A DNA stretch of 64,000 nucleotides from Cranoglanis bouderius (lineage: Eukaryota; Chordata; Actinopteri; Siluriformes; Cranoglanididae). Location of the stretch: the NCBI GenBank assembly GCA_023630585.1, contig CM042541.1, forward strand, positions 9,135,001 to 9,199,000, written 5' to 3'. The notes beneath the pieces are model-generated. The model worked only from the letters and a program-made list of their open reading frames with translations, ran no database searches and was not told where the DNA came from. A program made the position numbers and the translations under genes. Below, piece by piece: positions 1 to 11,721 of this stretch (position 1 is its first letter; every line of letters starts with the position of its first letter).

Positions 1-920
1 AACTTTATCTAGGTGAACTTTGACTTGTGAATTCACAATAGCCAATAGCCAATAGGAAACAAGTGGGTGGGGCTGTGGATTATTAGTTGGTTAATAACTG
101 AAGTACTAACTTATTATTCAGGAGTGGTTTCTCCAAAATGTTTCTTAATTTTATGTGGTAAAATTCTGTATTTTTTTCTCTCTGCCTGCTAACCTATTTA
201 TTACAGACTCTGACAAAAAACAAAGATCCTGAAAAGGGATAAAGTGATATATATAAAAAAAACAACAAGAAAAAACAGTGGATGTATAAAAAAAACGTAA
301 CTTATGAATTGAATCAGTGAGGGTTACAGCAGGGTGTGTCTAATCACACTAGGCTTTGGCTCTCAAAGTCACTTGAAGATCACAAATGAATGATCTGAAA
401 GTTGCAATACATGATCATGTGACATCACCAAAACCTTTTCTAATGACATCTTAGGCTTTACGTAGGCAACTGCTTAGCATAAAATACTGGTTTAATTCCA
501 CAGTCTAGCAAAAATTAGCTCTCAAAGTTGTCTAACACAACACTGTACTAACATTAACCATCTGCCTATATAGATATTCAATGGTTATGATTATCTCTCT
601 AGTATAATCTAGTCTAGTAGCTAGCTATGTTTGCTAGCAAGAAAAGTAATGCTAGGTGAAATGCTCGATGATGTCACATCAAATCAAGTTTGCAACTGGC
701 TTAAGTTTAACTTAAGCTCCGCCCCTTGTTAACCAAGAGGCGTATTTGACATTTTATGAAAATGTGCTGTTATGTGATAAATCATACTGTGCAAAATACA
801 TCTAAAAACATATTTATAAACTGGTGTTTCTATTCCAAGGAACACAATTCAGGTCTGAAGTTCAGTTTGCTAAAATAAAATGACAACATCTTATCCATCT
901 CTTTGTCTCTCTCCCTTCAG
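1..920 (+). other. mapk10: mapk10 intron (right part), no other gene
   Basis: This is AT-rich non-coding sequence leading into the acceptor at 920. No coding signal and no clear mobile element were seen apart from A-rich runs at 250-300. Confidence 0.7.
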
Positions 921-984
921 CCTCCTCCTCAGATCTACGACAAGCAGCTGGATGAGAGAGAACACTCCATCGAAGAGTGGAAAG
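921..984 (+). CDS. mapk10: mapk10 coding exon, end of kinase C-lobe extension
   Basis: The 64-bp exon is entered in phase 0 and left in phase 1. The acceptor is ctcccttcag and the donor AAAG|gtaaac. It encodes [20 protein letters not shown] followed by K, the strongly conserved segment just after the JNK kinase domain that packs back on the C-lobe. The preceding exon is outside the window. Confidence 0.95.
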
Positions 985-3115
985 GTAAACCCATAATCCG
1001 CTCGAGATTCGGCTCTGCTCCTGTAATCCCTCAGAGATCAGGTTAATCACACTGGAATTTCACATCGGGATGTCCGGGATTAAATCTCTGATATTTTTAA
1101 TCGCACTTTTAATTGTAAAGCATTATAGAAGAGATCTGCACATCAACACCCACTGAGCCAGCATGAAATAATACGAATAATACACAATAAATATGTATTA
1201 GTGCATGGGACATGCTGGACATGGGAAGATGATTATCACCTCCTTCGTCACAACTGAAATTAGCTTTGAGGCGATGAGGACAGTTTCAGAATTTGTATTA
1301 TTTTATAAAATAATAAAATTGAGCACTAGAAACCTTTGTCATGCTCAGGTTGATAAATAAGAGAAGGATGGAAATGTAACACCTGGTAATATTGCTGTTT
1401 TATTCCAGATTTGAAAAGTCATTTTTACAGGGATTTTTAAAATTATTAGAAGCTATTGTGGGATAAAATGAAGTCACAGTTTGAGGAGAGGATGAATGGT
1501 GATGGTAGCAGAAGGGCTAAACATATACACTTTTAGATAAACTTCAGATGGATGTCTTTTTACCAGGTGTGTGTGTTTCTCATTGAGAAAAATGTTACGC
1601 AAAATTATTTGAAACAAAGACGTAGTGGTTAAATTCTCTCTCTCTCTCTCTCTCACTCTCTCTCTCAGAGCTGATCTATAAAGAAGTGATGAACTTTGAG
1701 GAGCGAACGAAGAATGGTGTGGTGAAGGGACAGCCTTCTCCTTCAGGTACTCTCACTGCATAGCCTAAGCTCTCTGTAAGTGCTGCTTCTCACGCTCCTC
1801 CTCCTCTTTATCATCCCTCCATCCTGTCCATCCCATCCATCCCTCCATCCGTCTTCCTGTGACACGACGGCCACAACGGTTTCCTGCTCTCGGATTAAAC
1901 CAGATGTCTTGAACTAGCCATTAAACTAAATTAAACTAAACTAAACTAAACTAAATGAACCATTTAGGTTTTTTCCTGCGTGGAGGAAACCAGGCCGTGT
2001 TGTTTCGTACGTCTGAAGCATGTCAGATGTTCGTTAAATAATATCTGAACATATCAAATGCATTATTGTTTTATAGGAAATAAAAGATCTAAATGCTATT
2101 TGTAATGATTTAAAGGCACATTGAATGCATCTGCAACAACAGTGAGATCCTGCGGTCCCACTTTAAGTACCTTCACTCCACAGCGCTGCTGAATACTATA
2201 TTCTGATTGGTCAAGAAGGTGTTGATTCATTTACTATTACAGCGGCTGGGACATTAGCGCAGCTGCAAATCAGTGGTGCAGGTTTATATTAAAGAACTTC
2301 ATACTCGTAATATAATTCTAATAATAAACTATAAATGGATAAAAAAAAGTACAACCTTCTTTAATGAATACAATAATTGTAATCGTTGGCAAATTGTGTG
2401 GTGTAAGAGGAATAAAACACTTCAGGACGTGATGTACCTGGAAAAGAATCAACTTCATGGAGGTAACAGTAACTCATGTTTAACTCATGATTATTTTCCT
2501 ACAACTTTTGTTTTTTTTTTTAACTATAATGTGGAACCGATCTTACCAATGGCATTTGATCTTCCATTTCTAGTGCAATATCTTTCCTAAGCATTTGAGA
2601 ATCATGTTTTTGTCTCCAAGTGCATTTTTGTAATCACATTCCCTTTCTATTTTTAGCTAATTTATTGCTTTTTCTTTTTTCTTTTTTCGAGTTATGAGAC
2701 TAATGAAGCTAATGGAAGTCTATCTCACCCAAAATCTGTAATCTTGTCATCTTTTTCTCTAAATTTCTTCCTCAAAACCATATCCAGTTCTTCAGTGATG
2801 TGGTTTAGGACACATTGGAACTTCCTGTCCTCCATAACCACGAATAAAACTTCACCATGCTGCTGATTGCCGAAGTGTTACGCGGGTAATCTTGGATAAC
2901 CAGAACCAAGCGCAATTTGGTATCGTGGTACCATGTGGAAAAGTAGCGGAAGGCTACACAGACGATAATATAGTTCCTTTTTAAACTTCAATTTGTAAAT
3001 ACAGACTTTTATTAATATTTTATAAACGTATTTACCTCACAGAATTTAAATGTATACGCTTCAGATACTCGCTTCATGCTACATTTTATGGCGAAATATT
3101 TGTATATATAATATG

Positions 3116-3179
<64 letters not shown>

Positions 3180-3467
3180 AATTTCAGCTCAAAGTGGAAC
3201 TATATTATTATTATTCATTTAACATTCAGCTTTCTGCTACAGTTCTGCTTTCAAACTTTGGGAGGCGGGGCCTAGAAGGGTGGACAAAAAAAGTGATGAA
3301 GATGGCAGTTGTCCAAGATTTCAAGATGACCGCCCCCATAAGCGTACAGCGTTAAGCTAGATGATGAAGTTTTCCACATCACTGAAGAAGTGGATATGAT
3401 TTGAGGAAGAAATTTACACAAAATATTTAGTGTGAGACAGACTTACATGACATTGATGTTTCGTTTG

Positions 3468-3502
<35 letters not shown>

Positions 3503-5047
3503 GTACGCAAACACATCATTACAATTAAGATCATTAAGATCCAATTAAGATCCAATTATGATAATTATAATGATCTATGTATTACGTTAATTTTGCATTA
3601 CGTTAAGTTTTCATATAAAAACTTAGGTCAGTGATTGTAAGTATTGGCACCCAGCATTCAAGCTCAGTTATGACAATTAACCACTAATTATATAATATTA
3701 ATATATTCTTTCGTGTATTATTTATACTCGAACATGTGCAAGTGTTCATTATCCATTCATTATTTGATTCATTGTTTAAAATTAATTAATTAAAACAACA
3801 TTTTTAAGTAATGAATTTAGTATTTATTTATTTTGCTAGCACGGTTAATTAAAATGGAAGTTTATTGCTTGTGTGTTTATTTATGACCCCCAGTCATTTT
3901 TACACACTTTTATTCAGACTTTATGATGTTACTGCATTAATTTTGTACATTTTTTCACTCAATCGTATAAAAACACCTCTATTTTTGATCATTTTTGATC
4001 TTTTCCAGCCTGTGTTTTCTCACATGGCCCGCGGAGGGCGGTGTTTTATTGAAGACGAATGCATTGTTTCTTGGCTGCTGTCCAAATGGCTGCAGCGCTG
4101 CAGGAAAAAAGAGACTCTGTGTCTCAGTGTGCAGCTCAGATAAACTACACTTCTCACTTCCTCATTCTCGCTCTTGTGCTCTCAGGATTTTTCTCCATCA
4201 TGATACAGAAGCTGCACGAGCATGTAAAATCTCATCATGCAGCATCTTTTCTTTAAAATCCTCACATCTCTGCATCGCTCTCAGTATCAGTCTCATTCTC
4301 TGTCTCACTCTCTGTCTCACTCTCTCACTCCCCCCGCCTTTAATTAAGCAGATGGATGGTGCTTGTGCTGAGCCGAGCAGACGCATTGCAGCTCGACAGC
4401 TCCAGCGTGGCTGTATTTCACCGCAACGTTTAGGCTGAAATTGAACTCACTGCTTGATTGGCCATGTCATTTCACACACAAAAAAATGCTGTCTCTCTCT
4501 CGTCCTGTTGATATGTACAGAAGCCCTGAAGCTCAAGGTGTGAAAAAGTTTTTTTGAATTGCTGTCGTTTTTTGACTTATTATCTCTTTGTTTTGATTGA
4601 ATAATGTATTTCAAAATTATATCTCGTTATTTTGACTTAGTAACTCATTATTATGAGTTTTCATCATATTTACTATCTCGTTGTTTAGATTATTCCCAAA
4701 TTTTCCCTTGAGGATCAATGAAGTCCATCCATCCATCCATCCATCCATCCATCCATCCATCCATCCATCCATCTATTAACTCATTTTGACTTACTAACTT
4801 GTTATTTTAAGATATTATCTCATTATCTCATCATTATTTTCACTTCATTGTTTCAAAATATTATCTCATTATTTTGATTTTTCAGAAATTTTGTGTCTGT
4901 CTGTCTATCCATCCATCCATCCGTCCATCCATCCATCCATCTATCTATTAACTCATTTTGACTTACTAAGTTGTTATTTCAAAATATTATTTTATTATTA
5001 TTATTTTGACTTATCTCATTGTTGATTATTTTGATTTCCCCCACTTT

Positions 5048-5123
<76 letters not shown>

Positions 5124-8100
5124 ATTTTGAGTTAAACTCATTATCTCAAGATATCTCATTATCTCATTATTATGTCCATCATTATTTTGACTTAGTAACT
5201 CATTATTTCATGACATTATCTTGTTGATCTGATTTAGTAACTTATTTTTACAGTGGCATGTTATTTCAAGATATTATCTTGTCATTTCAAATTAGTATCT
5301 CAATATTTTGACCATTATATCTCATTATTTTTATTTAGTAACTTGTTATTTTGATTTACTAACTCACCGTTTCACGTTATCTCGTTATTTTGATTTACTA
5401 ACTCACCATTTCACGTTATCTTGTTATTTTTACTTACTATCTTGTTATTTCAAGACATTACAATTTTCCTTTAATATCTCATTATTTTGACTTAGTAATG
5501 TTATTATCTCATTATTTCGAATTACAAACATACAATAATGAGATATTAAGTTAAATTAATGAGACAATATCTCATTATCTCTGTCAGTTCCACAAACACT
5601 GCTGCCTGAGGCTTTGAGGCAGTGTGATGTTCTTGATCTTCTGTATCCCCTCTGTCGTCAGCTCCGCCCCGAGTGTTGACCCGGCTAAACACCGGCGTTT
5701 GTTTAACGCTCCCAAACCACACAACTGAAACCGATGCCTCTCATAAATTCTGTTTCTCTTTTTGATATTATTGGGGGCTGCTGCATCTCATGTCCCTCGT
5801 AGCGTTGAATTCATAAACGACAGATTTATGGCCTGCTCAGGCCACCGTACACCCGTACACATCTTCTATATGGCATCATTTATTCTGACAGGATACAGGA
5901 AGTATCTGGAGGACTGGAGGTTGTAGGGTAAAACATGGGGAATTGGTTTTCACTGATTGGATGCGCTTTGATCTGATCTCGTTCCGGCTCGAACTTGCGT
6001 CAATTCGGTTTTAAATCAAACTGGTTTAAACACAGTTTACACTGATTTAAACGTGGGAACACTAAAGTATAAGCAGATCATAGTGATGTGAATTTCAGTA
6101 AAGTAGTTTTACCTTTAACTTTAGCTCAGTGGTTGCAAACCAAAATGCCCCCTATTTACTGATTTATTTATTTATTTATTACATTTTAGTGTTACCTCAC
6201 TCATTAGGAAATACTTCATATTTTTTTTATCCATTTAGAGTTACAAAAAATTGTGGAACGTCCATGAAACGAGTCAGTTCCTGTTCTCACTTACGTTATA
6301 GCAGCTATAAACAGTCGTTCCATCACCAGCCTCTCTTTATTCTCTACTTGAAGTTAATAAGACAAAAAAAAAAAATCGCAACTCATCGTGTTACGGAGAA
6401 ACCGCAAAAAAAAAAAAAAATTGTAAACTGAAGATGAGGCTTCACCTCGGACTGTTACAAATTGCTGAAACTGAAGACTCTTTCCATAAATGTTAAATAA
6501 ACATCTCCTTACAGAAAACATACAATACTTTGCTGTCTATTTAAAATGTCTATTATTAGGCTTAAACTAGCCTATGTTAGCCTTTGTGCACTGTACAAGT
6601 CCCTATGAATGAGCTGTTACCATAGAAACAATAAAGTATTAGAACGAGCGCATTAATACAGTATAAGCCTGTGACATGCAGATGCACTAATTTCAGCGCT
6701 GCTGTTATAGAAAATTAATCAACACCTTCTGACCAATCACAATCCAGAATTCAGTAGTGCTGTGGTATAATGTAACAATATAAATTAACACCATTAAAGG
6801 AAATTAATTAAACTTATATACATACAGTAATTAATGGATTAATGATCAAGCAGGACAAAAGAAATGGAAGAGAAGCTCAAGTGAAAATGATGCGTAGTAG
6901 CACATTTAATTTATGTGACCATTTAGCATATTTTACCTATTTAACAAAATGATTTTTAAGATATTTAGCCAGAACAGTGAATCTCTTAATACTTTGCAGT
7001 GCGGACGTTGTGATTATTTTGCCATCACTGATTTACTGACCCATTTCCAGTCCCATTTATTTTCCTGTTCTGCAGCTTTTTTTGCTGTTCTGAGAGCACA
7101 CCGGGAGTGAGGGTCCGGTTTGATGTTTATCTTCCAGTGCATCAGCTCCATCTAGTGTCTCTGTGTCTCATCATCATTTCAGAAATTCCCCTTTCGGGCT
7201 GATTGACTTATGTCGTGTATGTGATCATTTACTCTAAAAATCCCTTCTTTCAAAATATTTCAAACTTCATCTCGTCTAGAGCAAACTATTTGGGAGTCAA
7301 GAGTCGACTCTTATTGGAGAGCTGAGTCAAATAATCTGACTCACTGATTCACTGAAATGAGCCATAATTCCCGTTGGGATCAGCCTCTGGTGTTCAAACC
7401 ACACAATGTTGAATATTGAATGTAGCATTGGTGGAACATACACAGCGGATTAAACAATACCAAAATGTCCCGCATTTCTCCAGGACTTTTTTTTTTGTGG
7501 AGAGTTTATTGAGCAGCCACGATTCTCAGAGTTCCACGATCTTGTCCTTCATCGTTGCAGTCGTGTCTGTATTTCCTCTCACTTGTCATTTGTTGTCGCT
7601 TGTCTCACATCACTGATTCTTACACTATGGCAATTATTTTATGTATGTAGACGTGAAAAAAATCTTTAAGAAAATATTGTGAGGCCTCGCACTATATTCC
7701 AGAAATTTGGAGAGAAAAAAAACAAGAGGATATTCAGATAAATAAAACAGCTAAAAAAAAGGGGGGCTCCCAAGTGGCCCTTCGCACTATCGACAAAAGA
7801 TCACAAGTTCGAATGCCTGCAATGACACAGCTATCCATGACCTAAAGTCCAAATGAGCAAAGATTTGGCTGTGCACTGTGGGTGGGAGGTGCATACTCTC
7901 CCCTGTCAATCACAGTGACACTAGCCAATCGTGGGCATCTGTAATCTCTGTAATAAGAGGGCAGATAGCCAAGACTAATTTAGGGAGAAAATGAGTTTTA
8001 AAATGGTTAGCATACGCAGTTTTCTGCTAGTTTTCATCAACACACGACTTTAGATACCACATTTTGATCATTTGGTAGAGTTCAAATCAGATTTAAGGTG

Positions 8101-8384
8101 CTTCTTGATGCAAAGAAAATACTTTAAAGACATGAGACATGTCACCCAACCATGTGTCTCTCCTCCCTCCACCTCACGATTCTCTTCTGTTTTTTTTCGT
8201 TATAACCATTTCCTTCTCTCCGCTCCTTCCCCGTAGCACAGGTGCAGCCGTGAACAGCAGCGAAAGCCTCCCTCCATCCTCGTCCGTCAATGACATCTCG
8301 TCCATGAGCACCGACCAGACCCTGGCCTCCGACACGGACAGCAGCCTGGAGACCTCGGCCGGGCCGCTCGGCTGCTGCAGGTGA
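921..8384 (+). CDS. mapk10: mapk10 (JNK3), C-terminal part, three coding exons (locus entry)
   Basis: Spliced coding sequence of c-Jun N-terminal kinase 3, a stress-activated MAP kinase that phosphorylates c-Jun and other targets, mainly in neurons. The joined exons 921-984, 1669-1746 and 8242-8384 encode about 94 residues: [20 protein letters not shown], then [27 protein letters not shown], a serine-rich stretch with [20 protein letters not shown], and the end GPLGCCR. This matches the JNK C-terminal extension almost residue for residue, and [12 protein letters not shown] is the JNK3 version of the tail. All junctions are GT/AG with matching phases (1, 1). The kinase domain exons lie left of base 1. 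The closing Cys-Cys is the site reported to be palmitoylated in JNK3. The gene converges on arhgap24, the same neighbour as in human, which supports orthology over JNK1 or JNK2. Confidence 0.95.
1669..1746 (+). CDS. mapk10: mapk10 coding exon, common tail region
   Basis: The 78-bp exon runs phase 1 to phase 1 with donor TTCAG|gtactc. It encodes [21 protein letters not shown] followed by QPSPS. The acceptor uses an unusually long CT microsatellite (about 1634-1667) as its polypyrimidine tract. Its last G joins either of two acceptors of the next exon, which decides the isoform tail. Confidence 0.95.
2140..2440. repeat. dispersed repeat family copy 1 (partial)
   Basis: Shares blocks with the copies at 6.1, 34.0, 40.3, 43.5, 48.1, 50.4/51.2, 54.0, 57.6 and 61.1 kb: CTGATTGGTCAAGAAGGTG, a TATAACAG-like end, and GTGTAAGAGGAATAAAACAC. 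No protein is encoded. Confidence 0.7.
2694..3463. mobile_element. MITE-like element with terminal inverted repeats and internal TA array
   Basis: The left arm (about 2694-2815) and right arm (about 3360-3463) are imperfect inverted repeats of each other; for example TTTCTTCCTCAAA and TTCTTCAGTGATGTGG recur in reverse complement on the right. A (TA)n run at 3121-3174 sits between them. No transposase is present. The boundaries are approximate and no target duplication was found. Confidence 0.55.
3121..3174. repeat. (TA)n microsatellite
   Basis: About 27 uninterrupted TA units inside the 2.7-3.5 kb inverted-repeat element. Confidence 0.97.
3470..3500. repeat. (CA)n microsatellite
   Basis: About 15 CA units ending in gcgtacgc, at the right edge of the MITE-like element. 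Confidence 0.95.
4724..4772. repeat. (CCAT)n tetranucleotide array
   Basis: About 12 tandem copies. A shorter related ATCC array lies at about 4905-4940. Confidence 0.95.
5048..5123. repeat. (TCTA)n tetranucleotide array
   Basis: About 19 perfect TCTA units. Confidence 0.97.
6100..6790. repeat. dispersed repeat family copy 2
   Basis: Contains AGTTCCTGTTCTCACTTACG, TTATAGCAGC, TAAATAAACATCTCCTTACA and AATCAACACCTTCTGACCAA in the same order as the other copies. It is a non-coding interspersed repeat, probably a non-autonomous DNA element. Confidence 0.75.
7290..7360. repeat. fragment of GAGTCGACTC-type element
   Basis: Carries AAGAGTCGACTCTTATTGGA and AGCTGAGTCAAATAATCTGA, shared with 13.7-14.0 kb and 25.2-25.7 kb. 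It is a short degenerate fragment. Confidence 0.5.
7758..7965 (+). mobile_element. probable tRNA-derived SINE
   Basis: The head GGGGGGCTCCCAAGTGGCCC resembles a pol III box A region, and ACAAGTTCGAATGCC about 45 nt later resembles box B. A non-tRNA body follows with CCTGTCAATCACAGTG and CTAGCCAATCGTGGGCATC. The ends and target duplication are not clear. Confidence 0.5.
8237..8253 (+). CDS. mapk10: mapk10 short-tail (p46-type) alternative end, proximal acceptor
   Basis: The proximal acceptor ccccgtag lies 5 nt upstream of the distal one. Splicing here shifts the frame: G|CA CAG GTG CAG CCG TGA encodes A-Q-V-Q-P and stops at 8251-8253. Mammalian short JNK forms end AQVQQ by the same 5-nt acceptor choice (established knowledge), so this is very probably a functional alternative end with Q replaced by P. 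Confidence 0.8.
8242..8384 (+). CDS. mapk10: mapk10 terminal coding exon, long-tail (p54-type) form
   Basis: Starting after the distal acceptor gtagcacag, the exon reads in phase 1 as [21 protein letters not shown]..., ending [13 protein letters not shown] with a TGA stop at 8382-8384. The long serine-rich tail and final Cys-Cys-Arg are typical of the 54-kDa-type JNK splice forms. Confidence 0.95.
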
Positions 8385-10675
8385 CTAACCGCCTGCCTGC
8401 GCAACCCCGCCTTCTTTAGGAGGTGATCTGAATGATTTCACAAAAAAAGAAAATAAAATGCCTATCCAAACGTCTATCCAATCCACTACTCTGCAAAAAG
8501 AAGTTGCTCAAATATTGTCATCGTAATCCACAGATTGGATTCTGTTTAATGATAAATTTAGGAATAATGGGAAAATAAATAATAAAGCCTGCATTATTGT
8601 TCAAAGCAAACTAAGAAAATGGAAAAAAGATGCTGATGTATGTGTATATTAATGAATCCCTCACTAGTTGCTTTGCTTTATACTCCCTTCATATGGCATC
8701 TGATAATGAAAAAAAAAAACAATGTAATGCTTTCCGAGGCATCTCTGTGAAGTGTACGTTAATACGTTAATCTGGATGATCCCAAGTAAACCGCAAGCTT
8801 TCTGTGCTCCTTCAGTCGATGTGGCAAGGTGGGCTTTTGTGTTTCTCTCTACTCGAATATATAGATATAAATATAATTTCCCCCCCGTTATACGACGGTT
8901 TTGTTTGTTTCTGAACTTCTTAATAAACACCCGAAGACGATGGTTTTTTCTGGGTGTGAACATAAAAATCCCTCTATCTCTTGTATATATGTAATTCTGT
9001 ACAGCTGCAAGGCATGAATGGGACTGACGGCCAGTATCGGGAGTTGTCTTGCACACCTTGCCACATCACCTCTTTGACCTTTAGTTGCCCTTGCCTGTAG
9101 TCTTCTTGCATGACCAGAGAAAAACAATGAAACGCTAAATATAAACATAACCCAGTATATTTGTATACCATGTAATAAAACGAAATCTGCTGGAAGCTGC
9201 GAGGCAAATGGAAGGGTTTTACGCTGGCGAAGTGGTCGTGTGTTTGTGTGTCCTTGTGTTCTGCAATAGAAGCCATTGTGAGGGAACAAGTACTGTCACA
9301 CATAAACCTTCATCAGGGTTGCCAGGATTGCAGTACTTACACCAGTTTGGGCTAGTTTTGGGACAAGATTGCGGGTGCTATATCTTGTTTCAATTTCCGC
9401 AAACACAGGCGATGCAAACAAAGGGAAAGTGTAAGTGCAGACAGCGTATCAGCGTATCTACAATGTACAGAACCATTTCTGTTGTAGATCTATTGCAAAT
9501 ATTAGGAGGGAAAGAAAGAGGGAAAGAAAGATTCAATTGTTTCTGCGAATTGCAGATACTGCAAAGAAATGCGTGCAGTGACAAGTGAACTTGTTTTCCA
9601 GGCAGAGACTGACTAAAAGCGTCTCCTTTTTCAATGCCCGAACTTTTTGGGGGGCTTTTTTGAAATGTACTTGGGCTGGAAATGTTGACCTGGCAACCCT
9701 GACCTCCATCCTGATTTTCTTTTTTTCTTCTTCTTTTTTTTTTTTTTTTTTTTTTTTTTAACAGTTTCTTAGTTTCTACACTTGCATACTCCATATTTCC
9801 TCAGAGCGTGTTGAGTGCACTATGAGCATGCATGTGCTGAGATCTAAATACATCCACTGTTTCGCCTTACTCGCTGCTTTGCATGTCATCCCCTGACCTT
9901 TGACACGTCAGATCGGTTCTCTTACAACTGTTGCATGTTCAGGAAAGGGCTTTTTTCCCAAAGTCTAGCAACTTCGAAGTGAGCGCTATGTCAACAATAC
10001 CTCATTCTCTTAGCTTTGCATTCGGATCATTTCATTTTTGCATTCCTGGGGCACGTCCATCTAACTAGCCGCCTTTGCATTTTTGACATTTTGTTGTCTG
10101 AATGGAATCCAAATGGACTTACTACCTAAAACGATGGATCCGAAAGAAGTGGGCTTTATTTATTGAACGCATGCGTTTGCCTGAATTCAGGTAGTGCCTT
10201 TGAAATAATGCAGTTTCCTCTTATTTATCAAAATAATTCCAAGAGCAGTGAAGCGTGGAGGGAGTTCAGGCGAGGTTGCACAGGCAGTGGCTCTGTCACA
10301 ATTTGAACATTGCAGGTAATTCAGAGTTGTCGTACGTTGGCGGTGCCTGGTTTGTCGGGTCTCTTCCTTCTTCTAACCTCTTTGTCTAAGTATGCACATA
10401 CTCACCAGATCTCAAAAACCATCTCCCTCCCTGTCCTATTTAAAAAAAAAAAAGAATGAACCCTGACATATAATTGTTGCATTTCTAAATAATGTATTGT
10501 AAATGAAACCTCAACCTTTACTCACGCGCCTGATGTTTTTTTTTCTTCAGTTATAGGTTAATGATAAGCCTTATTCAATAAATTTCATGAAGTACACAGT
10601 AAAAAATGGATCATATAATTTTTTTTTGTTTTGTACCTGTACTTGTCTGATTTGACCTGTGTACCAAATCATTTT

Positions 10676-10681
10676 AATAAA
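10676..10681 (+). terminator. candidate mapk10 polyA signal (AATAAA)
   Basis: AATAAA in the context TCATTTTAATAAAGGAATG, followed by a T-rich stretch (10697-10708) of the kind found downstream of cleavage sites. It lies about 2.3 kb after the mapk10 stop, a reasonable 3' UTR length. Confidence 0.4.
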
Positions 10682-10865
10682 GGAATGAAACGCACATTTT
10701 TTTTTTGTTTGCTTATACCGATTGTTAAATTAATTAGAGCCATTTCTGATTCCTAATAGTGGTCATTTAAAAAAAAAAAAAAAAAAGTATTGTCATTCTG
10801 CACTTACACTGCATTTACCATTCCTGTGCCACATAGTACAATTGCATTTTGTACTGGCCCTGCTG

Positions 10866-11721
10866 GTGACATCCCTACTTAATAAAAATAATGCATGGCC
10901 AGGACTTAGTAATGTGTGGGAATGATATCAATAAATCATAACCATGGCTTAGTAAAGTAAAGGAGTGAGGTAATTATCTCATAGCCATGACTTAGTAAAG
11001 TAAGGGAACGAGATACTTAACTTGTAACCATGACTATGTGAGGGAATGAGATAATTAAGTTGCAGCCGTGACTTAGTAAAGTAATGAAAGGAGATAAATA
11101 AATCATGGCCACTACTTACTAATGCAAGGGAATGAGATAAGTCATAACCATGACTTGGTAAAGTAAGGTAATGAGATAATTATCTCGTAGCCATGACTTA
11201 GTAACATGAGGGAATGAGATAAATAATTCATGGCCACTACTTAGTAACATGAGGGATTCTAATGAACGAGATTCTAATGTGTGGCCACAAGTTAATAATG
11301 CAAGGGACCGAGATAATTAAGTGCAGCCACATATTAACAAGGAATGATCATTGTGTTGTGTGCAGTACGTGTGCACGTACTGTATATACAGGTTTTTATA
11401 GTAACCAGCAAACTCTTAACTACTGTTAACTACTGTTAACAGTACCGTAGGTGCAGTAATTAATAAGAAAATGTGCATGTAAACCTCTCTAGTGTCTACA
11501 CTACTAAACCAGACAAGTGGCAGCTTTTTTCCCCTCCAAGCATGCAGCAGTTATTGTAAAACCCTGTATACACATGACCATGTCCAGCATAGTGATTATA
11601 CAATGTTAAGATGTGGCCATAATGTTTAGTTATGTTTAGTTGTGGCCACAACCTAATGATCTTGTTCCCACACATTACTAAGTCATGGCTATGCATTATT
11701 TTTATTAAGTAAGGATGTCAC
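10866..11721. mobile_element. MITE with about 55-bp terminal inverted repeats and internal minisatellite
   Basis: The left end GTGACATCCCTACTTAATAA (10866 on) is matched by the reverse complement of TTATTAAGTAAGGATGTCAC ending at 11721. The similarity runs about 55 bp inward to TTAGTAATGTGTGGGAA. The interior is about ten diverged copies of a roughly 43-bp unit with GACTTAGTAAAGTAAGGGAATGAG and CATAGCCA. No transposase is present. Confidence 0.75.

Larger units (their letters stand above)
4575..5580. repeat. degenerate TCATTATTTTGACTTAGTAA repeat field
   Basis: Roughly 1 kb built from diverged copies of short blocks such as TATCTCATTATTTTGACTTA and AGTAACTCATTATTTCA, irregularly spaced and broken by ATCC and TCTA tetranucleotide arrays. 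The same family appears in reverse complement at 56.3-56.9 kb. Confidence 0.8.
1747..8236 (+). other. mapk10: mapk10 last intron, repeat-rich
   Basis: A 6.5-kb intron. It holds copies of a dispersed repeat (2140-2440 and 6100-6790), an inverted-repeat MITE with an internal TA run, tetranucleotide arrays, a degenerate TCATTATTTTGACTTA repeat field and a probable SINE. The stretches 5580-6060 and 7000-7200 are not obviously repetitive. No additional exon was recognised. Confidence 0.75.

Noticed and set aside
3050..3355. 101-codon open frame with a long YIYIYI run
   Set aside because: It is a translation of a (TA)n microsatellite inside an inverted-repeat element; no domain or splice context.
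8664..9303. Overlapping minus-strand frames of 109-133 codons in the mapk10 3' flank
   Set aside because: No conserved domain, no splice partners, compositional bias from AT-rich UTR-like sequence; the plus strand reads better as 3' UTR.
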